NCBI GenBank assembly: GCA_963513935.1
Contig: OY740774.1
Location: forward strand, 92,403,847 to 92,467,846
Reading direction: 5' to 3'
From: Aphrophora alni
Taxonomy: Eukaryota; Arthropoda; Insecta; Hemiptera; Aphrophoridae
DNA: 64,000 nucleotides
In this document: positions 14,427 to 28,563 of the stretch, piece by piece
How positions within the stretch are numbered: position 1 is the first letter of the stretch
Layout: every line of letters starts with the position of its first letter
Program-made: the position numbers and the translations under genes
The notes under the pieces: generated by a model
The model's input: the letters and a program-made list of their open reading frames with translations, nothing else
The model's database searches: none
Told to the model about the DNA's origin: nothing

Positions 14427-15094
14427 ACAGAAGATTGTAGAAGTGTTAATGTTTCCGGAAGGGCGGTTTTAAACTTATAGTTATTTATAGTTATATAACG
14501 ATGAATGCTATATTTAACCTTCATTTATAAAATATAGAGTGTTTTTTTCAAAGAATATTATGATATATTATTATCATGTATTACCCATGATATAAGGTAA
14601 TATATATCATCCAGGTTATCATATTTATTGTTTTTTTTTCAGAAACTATATTTTATATTTATTTTGTTAACCTTCGTCGTATATTTAAATTTTGTAATAC
14701 ATTATTACATATTTAACATATTCACAACTCAAATCCGACATTTATTAGTACACCAGATACAGTGGTTCTGAATTGCTGAAGAGTGGTGTTCCACACATCA
14801 TATAAGTCATATGGAGATAATCTACAACTATTATAACTAATGTTTAAATATGCAATATTCAAAACATGTAAATATATATTGAGCTAGGCTTGTGAGTTGT
14901 TTTAAACTTAAAATAAAGCTTGAATAATAGTTTAGTAGTTTAGTAGTATTGTATTAGTTACATAGGTAATAAAACTAAATAGGTCATTTGCTAACGACTT
15001 GCAATTTTTGACGTTGCTAAATAGATTTACATCTTCCTAGAATCTGTATAATAAGTTGCATGTCACAGTTAAAGACACTTCTACAATCTTCTGT
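14427..15094. repeat. Possible MITE-like element with 20-bp inverted ends
   Basis: ACAGAAGATTGTAGAAGTGT at 14427-14446 is repeated exactly as its reverse complement at 15075-15094. The 628 bases between are AT-rich and non-coding. Identity stops immediately inside the 20 bases and I find no clear flanking duplication. It could be a small non-autonomous DNA element or an unrelated inverted repeat. Confidence 0.3.
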
Positions 15095-18000
15095 TTAATT
15101 ATAATTTGTATATTGTAACATATGTATGAATAAAGATGGCCACATTTTCATCAAAACCCGTTTGTTTTTATAACGTATTATTTGATAAAACTATGTTCAA
15201 ATGTAATTGGAATATTTTACGTTATTTTAATTTATTATTTATAATTATTTTTACAATTAATAAAAACTTATTTTATTTTTAACAATTGGAGTATTACATT
15301 TTTTAGTATTAATTTTTACACTTGAATCATTTTTTTATAAACTGTAGTTATATCAGATAAATATCTGATACTTTATATTTTATAATTTAAGATAACTTTT
15401 ATTAGTTTATGTGTTTATAATTTGAGGAGTGGCGTGTTGTGTTCTTTGAACTGTTCTGTTTCAACCACATTGGGATTTGTTTACTCCAAATTACATTATA
15501 GATGGAAGAAAGTATAAAAATACGAGAAGTTGAAGGAGTGATTTTATTACAAAAATAAAATTAATGAGTACATAATGGAATACCCATTTTGTGATAAATT
15601 ATATCGAGAAATCAGTTCATACGATGGCTTCTGTATGAATAGCATAATACTGTTTCTTATACTAACCAAAGTATATCTTTATTCAGGGTATCGGCTTTGT
15701 ATCATTCGAGTATACTATAAGGGACGCTTGCCCAAGTTTTATACACTTAGGCAGCAATAAGAGACATATCCACTTTATTCATGTGAGAGAATTTTTATTT
15801 ATTTTTTCCCCAGGTGTGTTGATTGTGGATAATAGCTGTAGTTATACATGTCGTCATGAAAACTGAGTGCTAGAAAATTTAATCTTGAAACTTACTAATG
15901 TTCTTGAAAATAATAAGGACAATATTCCTTATAAAGTTAAATGTATTTTATATTAATACAATGTTTTGTTTCGTTTTATTGTAATAACAACAAAAGTATT
16001 CCAGTTATTAATAAGATATTTTTAAATGTACAAGATATAAAAGGAATTAGACGAGGTTTTACTTTCTTCAAAGTTCAACAGCCCAAATTTTATTACTCAC
16101 GGTGTGAAAAATGTTTTAAAAAATTATTTGGATATTGGTTTTCTATTTTCAAGAAATATCGATTATATTTAACAAAGTTCATATATTGGGACATTGATAG
16201 AAGAACCAGTTTAAGTCGAGTAATGCTATTATTGATAAAATAAATTCATAATAAAATTGTTTCATATCCTAATTTAAAGTATGGTGTGTTACACCATCCC
16301 AATCTCACCGTTTAAAAGAGGTCCTTATACATCAGTTTTCTAACCTTACTTTTCTTATTATCCTCCCATTTTCAGTAGAGTTTTTAGCAGGTAGATTATC
16401 ATATTTGTTCAGATTTTTGATATCTGTCTATGATTAAGGGTGGTTATAACAATTTGTAAGATTTACATTTGGCGATATCGAGATTTATTTGCACAAAGGT
16501 CAAATAACAATTCCATCTTCTCGTGATAAACAGTAAATTTAAACTTTTACAACCACCATTAATTTTTTTATTTTAAAACAATATAAATGGTTTTGATGAT
16601 GTTTTGTAAGCCTTTATATATTTTTTTGACATAAAATATGGTCGCATAACAAAATATTGAATACATTTTACAAGTTTTATATATGTTTCATAAAATATAA
16701 ATATGTGAATTGGTATGTAACTCGAAAGAAATGATAGCAAGTTATTTATTTCAATGAATATAAACGAATCAAATTATGAACGAATAACTATAACAGTATA
16801 ATGAAGGAGATTAAAGTTAACGAACTTTGGTGGGATTTAACTTTTAAGTTTGATATGATTATGAAGGAAGTATTAACGATAATAAATTTTAAAAGTAAAT
16901 CTTCTGACTATGTATCTTAATTTTCAAACACAATTCTGTACAGAAGATAAAATTGAAATATATTTCAATATACCATTCATCTTCTGTCCATACGTTATCC
17001 ATTGTATGGATTTATCCGTTGTAGGATCACAATGTACCTCTCATAGGTTTGAAGTTAAGAGTGTAGCAAGTGAAGCCATTGTACTTTTATCCAACACAAG
17101 CTAGATACATTTTGTAAGCTAAACGAATTCTTAAATATTTACCGTGAACAATAGAGTACACCCTTATATCAAGTACACTTGAGCTTTAGAATAGGGTCTT
17201 TGTACTTTTACCTTTTCTCTTTAGCTCTCTATAAAAACTACTTTCGGAATAAACTCGTTCAAAAAACATATACATATATATGCGACTGCATTTAAATTTA
17301 CATATTATTTCTCTAAATAAATTATATGCTAGAATTGTTTGACTAGATAAGTACTGAGTTTGCCGAATGATGATATTATTCCAACGCAATAATAATGGAT
17401 TATGTTACTATTATTGGTTGAAATTAATATACAAAAATAAACTACTATGTTTTCAAAAATAATGCACACATTTTGAATTGAAAATCTTCATTAGTGTTTT
17501 CGATGTACTAGTTATATCGTGTAATATAGTATAACAAATATTGACATTTAACAACGGATATTTAGTTAAGTTTGAAAAAGTATAAGAGGATATTATTTAT
17601 ATGAGATAAAATATGTTATAGGTCAACTAATCCTTATGTACCTCGCCTAATGAACTTCACCTTTCACGATTTCGGTTATGCGACCATCTTCACAATCTTG
17701 AAAGAAATATTCCACCTCAGACAAGTAAAGTTAAACGAAAGGAAATATTCGTCACTCAGTATCGACTAATCATTACGACGTGGACGTTGATAAGGACTGT
17801 TCTAAAGTGACGATTATTTTTTTTCTTATTAAGTTTTTACGATCTCCGCGTGGTGTGAATTGTGTTTTGTATTGTGATTGTGTATTTAAGTTTGAATGTT
17901 TCTACACACTGAACACGCTCCTATTACTGACTTAGCGATAGGTGAAATTGAATAAGGTGTGATACATAAAGATCAGTTGATGAATCACACATTTTAACTA

Positions 18001-18180
18001 ATAATTTTACTAATCCGTGAGTTAAAATGGAATTATTTATATTCTTCAATATATCAACCTACTTCCTCATAAAAAGACTTACATTAATATTACATGACTT
18101 CCAAAATAAATTATTTAGATACAACGTTGTATGTTAATAAAATTTAAACAATATGTTAAAATATATATAAACGAATAAAC

Positions 18181-18182
<2 letters not shown>

Positions 18183-18230
<48 letters not shown>
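18183..18230. repeat. (TA)n microsatellite
   Basis: Direct reading. Confidence 0.95.
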
Positions 18231-18233
<3 letters not shown>

Positions 18234-20020
18234 CGTGCATGAAAAAACAAAAACAAAATAAATATATTTATTTTCTGTTCTTGTTAGTTTTTTATCTTCA
18301 AGTAATATTTTGGCTCTTTGAATATTTTGAATTTGCCATTATATTGGTTAAAATCTTTTACCTCTAAAATAAATATTATTAATTAACCGATCAGAGGAAA
18401 TACATTTAAAGAAACTAACGTTTTAGAAATACTTTCATCAGTTTTGGTTCCATCTGTATAAAATACAGACTTTTTTATGATTGCATTCAAATCATAGTAT
18501 ATAAAACACAAAAATCTTATACAGCTATGAAAATACCCTGAATTTAAAAAAAAAGTACAAATTGATCAATGTACAATAATTAAAAAGGATTTAACAATGT
18601 CCTAATTTTATAAAAAATGTTAGACCAAATGATCAATAATAAAAAAATATAAATTAATTAAGTCTACGATAATTATTAACACAATTTTTGTAATATTTTG
18701 TTTGTTTTGAGTTTAGACTGTACCGGGTTATATAAACCATAACTGACTAAATATTCTTTTAAATAAAGTAACTATTATGGTAATATGAGGGTGTACATAG
18801 TTTCAGAAATATTTCAATGGTATAAAAGAATCAAAATGTCTTTACATAATTGATTTATTTAGACTTGAAAACATTTTACCTTATATTTGTTTTATCCAAT
18901 GTCCTGTTTTTTCCGGGTTATAAAATATTTGTTAAGTTGAAAATCTAATAAAATGCAATTTGGGTAATTTTATCGTTTATAATAGTTTCAGGTAACTTCT
19001 CGGGATATCGGAAATATTTACTTTAAATTAAGGGAAATGTAGCAACTGAGCAGTTTATTATTCTGGAAATAGATTAAGAATACGAGAAACTTGGTGTACG
19101 ATGTTTGGTACAATAATCATATAATAAGGTAATAACAATGCAATATTTATTTTATTCATATAACCATAAAACCCAATTACAGGAATGCATACAATTGAGT
19201 TTCTCTATTACATGTAAAAATATTGTCCGAATTTTACAGGTGTATGTTAACTACTATCTTTTTCCTGGTTCAGTGTGAATAATGTTTAGGAAGAACTGCC
19301 ATTGGTTTGTTTTTATTTCTTCCTCTCTTATTACATTTTTAATGTCCGTGTCATGTTTACGGAATAATGTACATAAAAACAATGTTCGCAAAAAGGTGTG
19401 TATTAAACAAAATATTTATCACTTTTATGTCACGATATCAGAGCATCTATGTTTTATAATGAAAAATAAATACTCAATACTTGTGCCTAGAAGAAAAGAT
19501 ACGAATATACAAAATAAAAACAATCCTAAAAATTTAACTGGTTTTTAAATATTATTTTTATCAGTAATCGTCGTCCATGATATCAAAAAACAGTAATCAG
19601 GTAATACTAATCACATTATAAGGTTCGTCATCCAATGAGGTTTTATTGACACAATAGTGGCCGTCAAGAGTAAATCCACATTCAGAAAAGGTTTAATTTA
19701 GTACAATATTTAACGTCGAACAGATATTTTTTTAAAATGTTTTATTACGCTACTACTTCGACCGAGTAAACTGAACATTTCAGGTTAGATTAATGAAATT
19801 TTATGAATTCATTTATTGTAAAAAGACCTACACGATTTATTGATATTTTTACATAAAAATAGTATCTTCCCTTGGGCATTAATTGTTCCATTTACGACAA
19901 AATGACAATGGTTAAAAATGTATATGTTTACAGCAAAAGACGAGTCGTCTAATATTTTAAAAACCATTCTGCTGTCAGAAAGGTAACAATTAAACACAAT
20001 TAATATATCACAATTAAAAG

Positions 20021-20184
20021 ACTTACTTACTTACTTTATTGTAGCCAACGCCCGTCGGTGGCGGTTGTGCCATTTGACGCCGAGCCTCCCAGTGTCGCAT
20101 TGTGAAATCGTCAGGAACATGGTTTAGTTTAGGACAGATGAGGAGGTGACTTCCCACCATGATTCCGGTTGAGCAGAGAGGGCA
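20021..20184 (-). mobile_element. 5'-truncated non-LTR retrotransposon (LINE) 3' end
   Basis: On minus, the frame from 20184 to a TAA at 20025-20023 reads a zinc-knuckle beginning CPLC, with H and C following (C-x2-C-x8-H-x3-C), then a short basic tail ending in NKVSK. This layout is the C-terminal CCHC motif of many jockey/R1/I-type LINE polymerases. The stop lies inside a (TAAG)n 3' tail, the usual LINE terminus. The patch is much GC-richer than its surroundings. An imperfect 11-bp duplication, CAATTA(A/T)AAGA, flanks it (20011-20021 and 20183-20193), which supports a truncated insertion. The family is not identified. Confidence 0.7.
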
Positions 20185-20242
20185 ATTATAAGATATTTAT
20201 ATTGGGTAAAACTATTTTTTATGTTATGTGAATTTGTTATTT

Positions 20243-20250
20243 TAATAATA

Positions 20251-20313
<63 letters not shown>
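20243..20313. repeat. (TAA)n-(TA)n microsatellite
   Basis: TAA trinucleotides to about 20288, then AT dinucleotides. Open frames across it are artefacts of the repeat. Confidence 0.95.
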
Positions 20314-22395
20314 GAAGATATGAGTATTTCAATTCAACAGATTACTAGATTTTGCAACGTGATAAAAAAAGCACATAATATTTTATATAATAGAAGTAAA
20401 ATATGAATCCATCAATACAGCCGATATAATAAACGTCAGACTTATGTTTGATCTATCATGTTATTTGACGAATTTTTAAAATGACGTCAAGTACTAAAGG
20501 TACAAAAACAACAATATAGAGGCCCAATGAAGAGCCTAGACCTGTTTGACGGATTTTCCTTCCGTTAGTGCTTTAAACACATTGCAAAGTAGATCTCCCA
20601 ATTTTATTGTTTTCTCAACCAGAGTTCCCCATTAATTGTAGCTTTCCAATTTTGTCACATTATTTTATACCACCGTAAATATTTGTGTCACACTAAGACT
20701 CAACCTGAATCATCCCACTTCTAAGAGAACGAACCCCGGAAGTTCCTTTTAACTCTTGTACTAACTATTCATCGGAAACTGGAAGCATACTTTTGCTAGC
20801 ATATGTTTTCATGAATATTTATATCTAATTTACTTCCATACTGTCTACTCTATTACGTACTACAAGTCGTAAGTCATTGTTGTTAAAGGGTTACATTGTG
20901 TTTTCATAAGGATGAAGTCTCTACCTCCGGTTACGTTATGATATATGTTAAAGAAGTTTCCAGTACTTTTGAGGGATGTGTTTTAGTTTAAATATGGTAT
21001 ACAATGAAATAATAGAAAAGTATTGGATTATACGGAACAGATCTACTTTAATTTTACTAAATTATTACTCAAAGCAAGTATTATTAAGTATGAAATATAA
21101 TTATCTTAGGATTTTTACTTTGATTATAGAAAATCAACATGGTGAAACGAAACATGAAGCTGAATTCATTTGATTATTTAAAATAATCAGTATAATTTAC
21201 CTCTATACAGTATTTCGATAACATTCTTTTTTAAATTTAAATTTATATATTGCCGTCTCATCTGCAAGAATAGATTTTAGGTTTTGCACATTTTCACAAT
21301 CAGTTAACAGATTGTGAAACAGGTTGTTAGCGGATAAAGGACTTATTTATGTACTTATTTTGACTAAAGTTGTCCATTTAATAACTGTTTGTATTTTACG
21401 TAATATATTTCGGTTTTCATGTTTTTTGTACTATTAAATTAAGTTTTTTTTTTATATATATAATTGAATTGAAAATAGTGTAAATGTAATGTAAATAAAA
21501 ACTTTTATTATTCTAGTAGTTAATACTAATCTATCTTAAGAGGGACAAAAGTATTACTACACGATATATTGATGTGTATTTAAAGGTATATACATTGTGA
21601 TGATGAAATAAAAGAATGAAAACAATATGATGAAACTCTTAAAAAAAAAAAACATAAAATGGAAGGAAATAATTTCCTGAATAAAATAAATATTTGATTT
21701 ATTAAAAATTAACTGTTTTTTTTTTGTTTAATTTCCACCATAAATAATCAGCATTAAAACTGTAAAATTGCTAAACTATTACTTTTCATTTTATTTTAAA
21801 GGGGAAAATACGTTTAGGTTCATAATCGCCATCTAAAAATGGAGGGAAAAAAAGGTATAAAAGGAAGATCTCTAGGTTTTAAAATGTTTGATAGCATTAG
21901 TGTCGGAAGAAAACAAAAATTGATGAATATGAGATATAAAATAAGAAACAAAAAATATATTAATCTAACATAGTACTAGTTTAAGAAAGATCCATATAGA
22001 TTATCTCGGAAGTGTGACATCCTTACTCATGTTTTCTGAACACTTGAGGAGTCCAAATAATAAAATAAAATTTAGAATATTTATTTTTTTTTTTGCAATA
22101 CTATATCTTTTTCAAATCAAGAGAATTTATTTACACAAATGTTACACTTAAATTACGGATAGAGTAATATAATTTCTATCAGCAAAACTACCCACCGTAA
22201 TCCTTGGATACGTTAGTGTGTTCTCAATAAATCGCATATTAGGAAGCATTTACACTTCAATATTAAATTTCAGAAATGCCAATTTCTGTGTACAAAGTAC
22301 AAACGTTGGACAGTAAAAATATATGCAATAACTTTTACAATACCTCTGTTTAAACTTTGGTGCATGCAAATATGTTTTAACTTGTTGATTTATTG

Positions 22396-22396
<1 letters not shown>

Positions 22397-22460
<64 letters not shown>
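22397..22460. repeat. (TA)n microsatellite
   Basis: Direct reading; the open frame through it on minus encodes only alternating Tyr/Ile and is not a gene. Confidence 0.95.
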
Positions 22461-22461
<1 letters not shown>

Positions 22462-25400
22462 CAACAGTTGATACGTGAAATAACATTTTAATTTGAGCAT
22501 TTACTTTCTTTAATAATTCAATTTTTCAAAATAAAATAACTTTAAAAACCTCTTTATTAATGTAATTTATTATACTTGTGAAATAGCTTTGAAAATTAAA
22601 TTGATATGAATGCTTTTTGTTAGTAAATACAAAATTTCCCTTTTAAATGAGAAACTCCAGTGACTTCAACCGTGTTTAGAACGTAAGCAAATATGGTTTT
22701 CCCAGTTGGTGATCAATATTTAAAAGGCACAAAATTGGTTTCGAATATAAATACGTAACTCTCTCCTGAATAAAATCAAATAAAAGGAATTCAGTGTACT
22801 GTAATATAATATGAAAACAATTTCATCAAATTACGACACTCAACAGGGAATACTAAAAAAGAACAATTCAGTGAATTGTTTAAAATTACATTTATTATGC
22901 GAACAATTAGTTTAATTTTATCGAAATTAAATAACATAAGTATGTCATTTTATTTGAATTTAACAATCCTTTTTAGGGGTTGGAATATTTATTGGTATAC
23001 ACAATTTGCATTTCAGTATTGATGTTAATTTCATCGTTAAACCTTTGATAAATATATTGAAAAAAGTTTTTCTCATTTAAAATATAAAATTTTAGTTGAA
23101 ATGCCTCGTTGAAAGATCTTTGCTCATGAACAATATGATAACCAATAATTTGCGGACGTCATTTAAGCATTATAATAGTTTCTTACAGGTTTTTCAATGA
23201 CAACAGTGTAGCTGATTAATATTTTCTTTCAATATATTTACTTGACTACAAATAATTAATAAGTAATCTAATCGAGTATAATTCCGCCTATGTGAACTTA
23301 TTTTCTACGATTTACTCTTGACGCGTTTCAGAATTCCATTCCTTCATCATAAAATCTCTCTTTGAAGTTTGCCTTACGTTAAAAAGTTATAAACACAACA
23401 AAAATGTAATTACCATATATTACTGCAATTAATAGTTGCATAAAACGCATATCCTCTACCCGATATTTTGCTGCATTGCTTTTTATTTAATCATCACCCC
23501 AAATCCCAACGTATTGAAGTCAAACAAACAAATATTTCATGTTAAACTTCTGGAGTGAAAACAAAATAAACATGTCGTTGTTCAATAAATAAATTCATAA
23601 TTATAGCTTTGTTGTTTTAAGATATTGAATTCCTAGTTAGTATTTATACCTTACTTTATAAGTTCTTTCCCCTGCCTATGACAATCTCAATAACAATTAT
23701 GGATAGATTTATAATTTATATACTATTTTTGTTTTTGATAGCGTGTTTTGAACTAGTAATGCAGAAGTAATTATCGGGGGTGGGATATTAGGTGAAGTTT
23801 AAGATATTTCGTATTATTAGAAAGAATTTGAGCACTTAGTCTTTAACAGACAACTTTTCTCAATTCTGCATTAATATTTTTTATTTATGCTTTAATTAAA
23901 ATTATTCACATGAGTTTACGGCCAGAACTCTGTTTTAATGAGGTCTAGCATAAACTAATTTACACTGGTATAACAATAACTATTATATACATATCAAAAA
24001 TATGTACTGAACATTCTAAGTGACAGAAGTTTATTCACGACTAATTTCGTGTTTCGTAAAAAACGTTCGTCGACGTAAAGCAGTAGCTGAATAACCTTTT
24101 AATAAACCAGTTCTAATAATTCACTTATAAGTTTTCCTACCAGATTGATAACCTCGTTTTCCTCTCACAGAACAAAGGCCTCATGTCAATTTTTGAGGTC
24201 ACTAGCTGTACAATTCAATCGCTCTAGTTCACTGGGGAAATTTCTCTAAATCACTTAGTGGCTCGTTTTAGGAACACAGTAAATTCCCGTCACTAAATAT
24301 TAGCCTTTATATGCACATACTAGTCCCTTCGGGCTGTGATGAAACTTTTAAAATTGGATTTAATGAAATTATCATTGCTCATTTAGTAGGGAATTTATCG
24401 TTGTACACAAATTGGGAAACCATTTTTTAAAAAAAATCCATTAAAATACAACAACAATAAACATTGATATGACGTAATTATCAACAACAGAAATTCTGGA
24501 CAAAATGAATTATTTAATCACACAGTTAGACAAACCAGAATACTTTATTTATGTCATTTTAAATAAATTACTACGTTTACTTTCTATTTGTATGATATAT
24601 ATAAAATAATTTTAATTAATTCAAATTTAGGTAATTCAATTTCTTAGTGTTTATCAAACTCTGTAGTTTACTCAGTAGCAACCAAATTCGTTAATTAAAA
24701 TCGTGAAATATATTTCAATTGATAACAATTATTATTTGTCAAGATCAGTGTAGTTTTTAAAAATGTAAATAATTTACTAGATAATTATGGAACAATGTAA
24801 AAATAACAATGTAATTAATAACTGTAAAAGGAGCAAAATAATGAAATTTCCCTTTTCATCGTACAGTATTATGTAAGGAATTTTTTTTTTTTAAACATGA
24901 AATACTTTGAAATTGAAAGAAGCAATATGTAGAATTATTTTGGTTATGTTTGCACCGATTGTTTTGGTTATATTTTAAAATTTATTGTTTGAAATATATA
25001 AACAATATGTCAGTAAATATTATTAAAACAGGTAACATACAAGTAGTGTTTTCACAAGATCTATATAGTTTCTATTTATATTTTTTAATTTGAAAACAGA
25101 GTTTTGTATAAATCCCGGATATTTTTCATTATCCGAACAAGTTAGAAAAAAAAAACTGGTACCGATATGACTACTATTTTGTAAATATTCAATGATATTA
25201 AATAGGGATATCATTTACCTTATCAGTGTAGATGTAAATCAATCTCGTCTGTACAAGGGAATTTTTACTTTAACATTTTCTTTGTTTTGGCAGTAATATA
25301 ACTTAAAAGTATAAAGAAAAAAAAGATACTATATTTAATTAAAAATTGTTATTGTTTAATAATAAATATAGTAATAAAATAAATAATTTGTCTCATCAAT

Positions 25401-26787
25401 GCTTATATCAAGAGTAACTTACCAGTACGTAAAGCAACCCTCTGAGGACATAGCATTCGGATATGTTGCATTGCGATTTTATGACAGATTTTATTGCCAT
25501 GAGAGTATTTTTTTTAGAAGTTGGATTATTACAACTGTAACCAATCCCTGATAGACTGTTAACCATGCGTGGTGTTTGCTCTGATTAACTAAGTTCTGGA
25601 CGTATACATTTTCTTTCACATGGAAATAAATTTCAGTTGTAATACCTTAGTTTTACAAAAATAGATAATAGCTGTGTATTTAAAAATACATAAACAGCTT
25701 TACTGTTTATGTAGATTTAATTCAACTATACTGATTCGATAAATCATGATCAAACATGTATGGTACTTTCCGATTATGTGTAAAACTGACCTGATTACTT
25801 GTTGTTCGTTATTATAATTTTATATTATTTGAAAAGCTATAAATTAGAAATAGGATTTGATTAAAACTATTTCATTTACCACAATAGTTACAAATCATTA
25901 GACATAGATTTTTATGCTTACATATCTGTGAAGTAAAGATAAACAACTCCTAAAAGTTCAAACAAGATCATATTCTATTTGTATATTTGTGAACATTAAT
26001 GATGCATAATAATTGTGTAAAACTGCAAGTCAAAGGATATTGCGTTTAAGAAACAATTTGGGAGAGGAGGAACCGACTTTGACCTCTTTAATAAAGATTC
26101 GTTTCAAATCTAATAGGATATACGAATTAGATGAGCTTAAAACACACGCCACTTTTGTACTAAATTTAATATGTAGATTTTTCCTAATGTTATTCTTAAC
26201 TCTGAAATGCTGTTTATAGCACGTTGTTTCTTGTAGAACGATGTGATGACTTTAGAAGGATATTTTTGGCTAAATGGGTACAAAATATTTTTTTTTTATC
26301 TTTACGCTGCTGATAGTTTTTTTATAGATGACCGAATGAGAAAATTTGTTAAATGTTCTTACATCGTTAACTTTAAAAAAAAATCATAAAGAGATTATAA
26401 TGAATAAATTACCAGTATTAGGCTTTTTTTTTTTTTTCTTTTTTTTTTTTATAAAAAAATCTATAAAAAATAATTTACTGAATCACAAAAACAATTACTT
26501 TACTATAAGTTTGTTAACGGCATATATATATATATATATCATTAATAAAGAGCTTCGATATATATAATAATAGTACAACCATATGAAGCTTTTTTTCAGT
26601 ATTATTCGTTGACATATATGAAATAAATCCCTACCACATTTATAGATTTATAACTATGAATAGAATTCATGAAAAAAATGTATTTTTTTGTATTACAAAC
26701 ACATGTTTCATTATCAAAGATTGATCTTCCGTAATCTCTTTAAATATACCAGGTGACACAAATAATCCACCACTCAATCAAAATTAT

Positions 26788-26789
<2 letters not shown>

Positions 26790-26832
<43 letters not shown>
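26790..26832. repeat. (AT)n microsatellite
   Basis: Direct reading. Confidence 0.95.
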
Positions 26833-26840
<8 letters not shown>

Positions 26841-28051
26841 ATATAGTTAAAACTTAAATTAATTTGTATAACGATATTGTCTTATTTATAAAATCTAGGT
26901 TTTGTTTTAAACTCAAAAATCTTTTGGTAGAAAGAACTGTTCGTAGTTAGTAATGAAAACCTCTCAACGGATAATACAAATTTGATTAAATCAGTCCAAC
27001 TCTTGGTACATAAGCTGGAAACAAGCAGATGTAAAATTAAACATCAATCAGAAATAAGAGAAATAACTTAAACTGATATGTCTATAAAAACGTGAAATAA
27101 TGTTTGTTAAACAATGTCATTTCTTTCGTTGTATGGTGGACAAAACATAGGAAGGACGAGTCATATTCAAATAAAAAATGTTTGAGCAACTACCTATAAA
27201 TATTTAAATATGTCTCATTACTTCAATGTAATATCAGTAAATATCACTGCACAAAATATAAATATAAACAAATTCAACCCATGTTTTAAAAGCGTAGAAA
27301 TGATTATTAGTTCATTTCATTATTATAAGTTGAAAAAGTATGATTAATGTGTGTTAAGTAAAATTCTCAATTATCAATATTTCATGTACTGATTAGTCTA
27401 TACCCTTTATATATAATGGTTCTGATTATACTGTATCTCGTCTGTGTGGGTTACTATAACCATAATGGATTGTAAATTGAAATTATAGTTAACCATACAT
27501 GTATACTGCCAACCCATTAAGGTACTTCGGTGCAATATACAACAACCTTACAAGCAGCTCTACATTGATGTGCTAATAATGTTATTTATATTGAACTTCC
27601 TTTTTAATTGTGACCTAAATATCAAAACAACTAAAATTATGTTCTATCTAATTTTGGTTTTTATTTTTTGGCGGACGGGTTTTGAGTTGTGAAGACACTT
27701 TGTACTAATTCGACTAAAAACATGTAATAAATTTAACCTTTAGGTAATATTTTACTAACAATTTAACAAAATTGACATTGATATTATAAGCTTAAGTTTG
27801 AAATTTTTAAAAGCAACGAAGTTGCTTTTGATTTTAAAAGTGCTTTAATTGGCGTAATTAAATTTCATGTCAAGCTTTAACCGTGGTTTTAAAAAACCTA
27901 TTTCCAAGCTATACAGTGATTTAACAAATCACACTATAATGTATAATTTCCAAATTAGATATATTTTGCTTTTATGACGGTTTATTTAAACTCTAAATTA
28001 TAAATTTTGTTGTAAAATCTTTCAAGTTAAGATTTAATTTGACCAATATAA

Positions 28052-28055
<4 letters not shown>

Positions 28056-28092
<37 letters not shown>
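28056..28092. repeat. (AT)n microsatellite
   Basis: Direct reading. Confidence 0.95.
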
Positions 28093-28094
<2 letters not shown>

Positions 28095-28529
28095 GTATTA
28101 TTTCAAAAATGTAATTTCATCTAGAGATTAAACTACAATGCAAATAATAGTTAGCTAATGATCTTCTACCTACTACAATGAAATTTTATTTCTTCTAGCG
28201 GAAAAAATGTAAAAAACACACTAAATTTTCATGTCTAAAATTATTTTAATATCTAAAATATTGTATTAACTGTTAAGGGAGTGTGTAGCAGAATTTCGAA
28301 ACAAACGACTCTTCTCAGTGGTTATGAGAATTCAAATTATTATTATAATTTTATCTAATCAAGTAGTAAAGTTTCTCACTCCGTATACATTGAATGCACA
28401 TCAATTATATCCGACCACCTTTTATTATATTTATTTCAGTGCATATGTTATTAGTTTTAAAAAATAAACAGGTTTATAAAAATAAAAGTTATTTTTTTAA
28501 AACCTATTGTTCCGGATATAGAACGTAAC

Positions 28530-28563
28530 TTATATATATATATATATTTATTTATTTATATAG
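28530..28563. repeat. (TA)n / (TTTA)n microsatellite
   Basis: Direct reading. Confidence 0.9.

Larger units (their letters stand above)
12001..20020. other. AT-rich non-coding DNA, no gene recognised
   Basis: No frame with a recognisable domain. The stretch holds (AT)n tracts at 12045-12090 and 18183-18230, a 20-bp perfect inverted repeat pair (14427/15075), the inverted member of a dispersed repeat (about 14100-14235), and small AT-rich palindromes at about 14082-14107 and 15351-15370. A slightly GC-richer patch at 17640-17960 contains a TCAGT initiator-like site at 17756, but nothing else supports a promoter there. Confidence 0.6.

Noticed and set aside
15941..16243. 100-aa frame on plus
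   Set aside because: Composition typical of AT-rich chance frames; no domain or neighbouring gene.
17640..17960. GC-richer patch with TCAGT and a GGACG downstream element-like site as a host promoter
   Set aside because: The downstream element is three bases off the required position and no TATA or transcript evidence is available.
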